From Bacteroidetes bacterium UBA1947 (GTDB taxonomy: Bacteria; Bacteroidota; Bacteroidia; Chitinophagales; Chitinophagaceae), in NCBI GenBank assembly GCA_002336915.1, contig DDET01000004.1, positions 1-44,336 of the forward strand: a stretch of 44,336 nucleotides of DNA. Direction: 5' to 3'. Of this stretch, positions 42,533 to 44,336 are shown in pieces (positions within the stretch are counted from its first letter, which is position 1; every line of letters begins with the position of its first letter). Under the pieces are notes generated by a model. It had not been told where the DNA came from and made no database searches. It saw only the letters and a list, made by a program, of their open reading frames with translations. The translations under genes were made by a program, and so were the position numbers.

Positions 42533-43189
42533 ATGCATGACATGAAATATTATTTTAAGGAACAAATGGAGATCATTGTTTCTGATCCTGAGCTGCACGC
42601 CAAATGGCTGAACAGCCTCTCGATGATGGAGAATACGGGCGCAAGAAAAATATCGCGCTATGAAGATCCCGTACATACTGATATCATAGTGCTGAAGCAT
42701 GCGGCCGAAGAAGCACGCCATGCCTACTACCTGAAAAAGCAAATAGAGAAGCTCAATATAAAATGTCCTGACTACAGCTTTAAATATTTGCTGGCGCCTA
42801 TGCAGAGCTACCAATACCTGCGCAAGCTGGATGCCGCTGCCTGCAGGTATCTTAAAGAAAAACTGGGCCTTACAGGCAGGGCGGTAGACCATGGGGCATA
42901 CCTGTTGGTAACATACGCCATAGAAGTACGTGCCGATGAACTGTATGGTGTATACCAGGAAGTGCTTACCGCTCAAAAATCGAAAGTAAATGTAAAGTCG
43001 ATCATAGTGGAGGAGGAGGGGCACCTTGCCGAGATGACTAAAATGCTGGAGACCTTTCACCCCGAATGGCAGAAGCTGGCATCTGATATACGCAATGTAG
43101 AATCAGCCCTGTTCAAAGACTGGCTGGCAGCTATTAAGAAGGAAGTTGGTGCGCTGGCAATGGCCAGGATCACCGGCGCTTATGCTTAA
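42533..43189 (+). CDS. Ferritin-like diiron protein at the end of the biotin operon
   Basis: A product of 218 residues, all-helical, with no signal peptide. A complete diiron ligand set is visible: E33 (MMENTGARK), E60-x-x-H63 (AAEEARHAYYL), E131 (YAIEVRADELY) and E161-x-x-H164 (IIVEEEGHLAEM), that is E, ExxH, E, ExxH on four helices. This is the ligand order of ferritin-like diiron oxygenases and related proteins, including cyanobacterial aldehyde-deformylating oxygenase. I do not recognise a named family for it. It starts 13 bases after bioA in the same direction, so it is the last gene of the operon. It could take part in pimeloyl-moiety formation, supply iron or protect BioB; none is proven. 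It ends five bases from the convergent prfC stop. Confidence 0.75.
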   Translation: MHDMKYYFKEQMEIIVSDPELHAKWLNSLSMMENTGARKISRYEDPVHTDIIVLKHAAEEARHAYYLKKQIEKLNIKCPDYSFKYLLAPMQSYQYLRKLDAAACRYLKEKLGLTGRAVDHGAYLLVTYAIEVRADELYGVYQEVLTAQKSKVNVKSIIVEEEGHLAEMTKMLETFHPEWQKLASDIRNVESALFKDWLAAIKKEVGALAMARITGAYA

Positions 43190-43194
43190 AAAAA

Positions 43195-44336
43195 CTACTT
43201 AGCCATTGCCGTCTTAAATTCCGATGTTGTATGGAACTCGATAGCAGGGTTGTTCTGGCGCTCTGTGTTTAGGAACCATTCGCTTTGAGCGAGGTAAACA
43301 AGGTTGCCATCTTTATCCGTCATTATGTTGCTCTGCTTGAAGCGTACAAAGTCTTCTATAGCTTTCTTGTCGCCGGTTATCCAGCAGGCTTTGTAGAAAG
43401 ATAGCGGCACGAAAGAGCATGATGCACCATATTCCTGCAGCAAGCGGTACTGTATCACCTCAAACTGAAGCTCGCCTACGCAACCAATGATCTTGCGGTT
43501 GCCACCATGCTGGGTAAAGAGCTGGGCCACACCTTCGTCTGTAAGCTGGCTTATGCCCTTTTCCATTTGCTTGGTCTTCATCGGGTCCTTATTCACCAGC
43601 TCTTTAAATATTTCGGGTGAGAAGGTGGGTATGCCCGTGAATTGCATTATTTCGCCCTCGGTAAGGGTATCGCCTATTTTGAAATTACCTGTATCAAACA
43701 AGCCCACCACATCGCCCGGGAATGCTTCTTCGATAATGTCCTTGTCACGTGCCATAAATGAATAGGGGTTGCTGAAACGGACATCTTTATCGAGGCGGGT
43801 ATGCTTAAAGTAAGTATTCCGTGAGAACCTGCCTGAGCACACACGTAAGAAGGCGATACGATCGCGGTGGCGTGGGTCGAGGTTGGCATGTATCTTAAAG
43901 ATGAAACCTGTGAATTTCTCTTCGGTAGGTGCTACGTAACGTGTATCGGTATTACGGCCCTGTGGTACAGGTGCAATAGAAATAAACGTATCCAGCAGCT
44001 CCTTTACCCCGAAGTTGTTTACGGCACTACCAAAGAACACAGGAGCTATCTTCCCTTTCAGGTATGCGTCTGTATCAAGTTCGCCATAAACGCCCTGCAG
44101 CAGTTCCACATCTTCACGAAGCTGGTTGGCATCGCGTTCGCCTATTTTCTCATCCAGCGACTTATCGGCGATGTCGGGTATCGGTACGGTGTTGTCCTCG
44201 GTTGCCTTTTGGTTAGCTGTGAAGAGGTTCAGGCTGCTGTTATGCAGGTTATAAACACCTTTGAACTCCTTACCCATATTTATGGGCCAGGACAAAGGAT
44301 GCAGTGATATCTTCAGTTCTTTTTCAATTTCATCTA
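43195..44336 (-). CDS. prfC: Peptide chain release factor 3, C-terminal part (5' end outside window)
   Basis: A GTPase that recycles RF1 and RF2 after termination. The frame is open to the window edge; the first visible residues are DEIEKELKISLHPLSWPINMGKEFKGVYNL, which correspond to the region after the G domain. The methionine at the ATG near 44277 is internal. Further segments match RF3: KIAPVFFGSAVNNFGVKELLDTF, the domain 2 stretch FKIHANLDPRHRDRIAFLRVCSG, ARDKDIIEEAFPGDVVGLFD, and the C-terminal GGNRKIIGCVGELQFEVIQYRL and KKAIEDFVRFKQSNI. The gene is intact as far as seen and convergent with the biotin operon. Confidence 0.95.
   Translation of the reverse strand, partial: DEIEKELKISLHPLSWPINMGKEFKGVYNLHNSSLNLFTANQKATEDNTVPIPDIADKSLDEKIGERDANQLREDVELLQGVYGELDTDAYLKGKIAPVFFGSAVNNFGVKELLDTFISIAPVPQGRNTDTRYVAPTEEKFTGFIFKIHANLDPRHRDRIAFLRVCSGRFSRNTYFKHTRLDKDVRFSNPYSFMARDKDIIEEAFPGDVVGLFDTGNFKIGDTLTEGEIMQFTGIPTFSPEIFKELVNKDPMKTKQMEKGISQLTDEGVAQLFTQHGGNRKIIGCVGELQFEVIQYRLLQEYGASCSFVPLSFYKACWITGDKKAIEDFVRFKQSNIMTDKDGNLVYLAQSEWFLNTERQNNPAIEFHTTSEFKTAMAK

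Overview
The window reads as a chromosomal segment of a Bacteroidota bacterium, most likely from the Chitinophagaceae or a close relative. The evidence is: three secreted proteins with type IX secretion (T9SS) C-terminal sorting domains; lipoproteins with Bacteroidota-style lipoboxes; many upstream regions with the Bacteroidota -7 promoter box TAnnTTTG and few Shine-Dalgarno sites; Bacteroidota-type small conserved proteins; and moderate G+C. The assignment rests on sequence style and family recognition, not on a search. No rRNA, tRNA, CRISPR array, prophage or insertion sequence was seen.

Layout. 1-3149: 3' end of dnaX, a pyruvate-dehydrogenase-type E2 gene and a small membrane protein. 3285-6429: a secreted GH44 glycosidase and two tandem paralogous lipoproteins. 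6646-10185: sucC, a thioredoxin-like secreted protein, a conserved hypothetical, a lipoprotein esterase and a YwbE-family protein. 10239-14894: a very large T9SS adhesin-like protein. 15129-18209: a putative metal-response locus. An AraC-type regulator with an N-terminal CxxC precedes a 42-residue metallothionein-like gene; divergently there is a TetR regulator, an HMA-like small protein and an MFS exporter. 18268-22730: a KefB-like antiporter, a secreted hypothetical and formate-tetrahydrofolate ligase. 22907-27966: a lipoprotein, a large Asp-box T9SS protein, two small genes and a secreted nuclease. 28137-32474: a tightly overlapped operon of acyl carrier protein, ketosynthase, chain-length-factor-like ketosynthase and a membrane-anchored MutS-like ATPase. 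32561-37865: an orphan hypothetical, anti-sigma and ECF sigma factors, peptide deformylase, a small hypothetical, RuvX, a DHFR/RibD-like reductase and an A/T-rich secreted propeller-like protein bracketed by 29/30-bp direct repeats. 37866-38508: a gene-free stretch full of dispersed repeats. 38509-43189: the biotin operon bioB-bioF-bioD-bioA, ending in a ferritin-like diiron protein. 43195-44336: C-terminal part of release factor 3.

The most interesting points are: (i) the diiron protein as the last gene of a biotin operon that has no bioC or bioH beside it, with an inverted repeat TGCTAAAC-N16-GTTTAGCA lying over its promoter; (ii) the ACP/KS/CLF operon fused by stop-start overlaps to a membrane MutS homologue; (iii) the small metallothionein-like gene, with a pair of 18-bp direct repeats exactly 21 bp apart at its promoter, the geometry expected for an AraC-family activator; and (iv) several short-period arrays (7, 8 and 11 bp) in the intergenic gaps.
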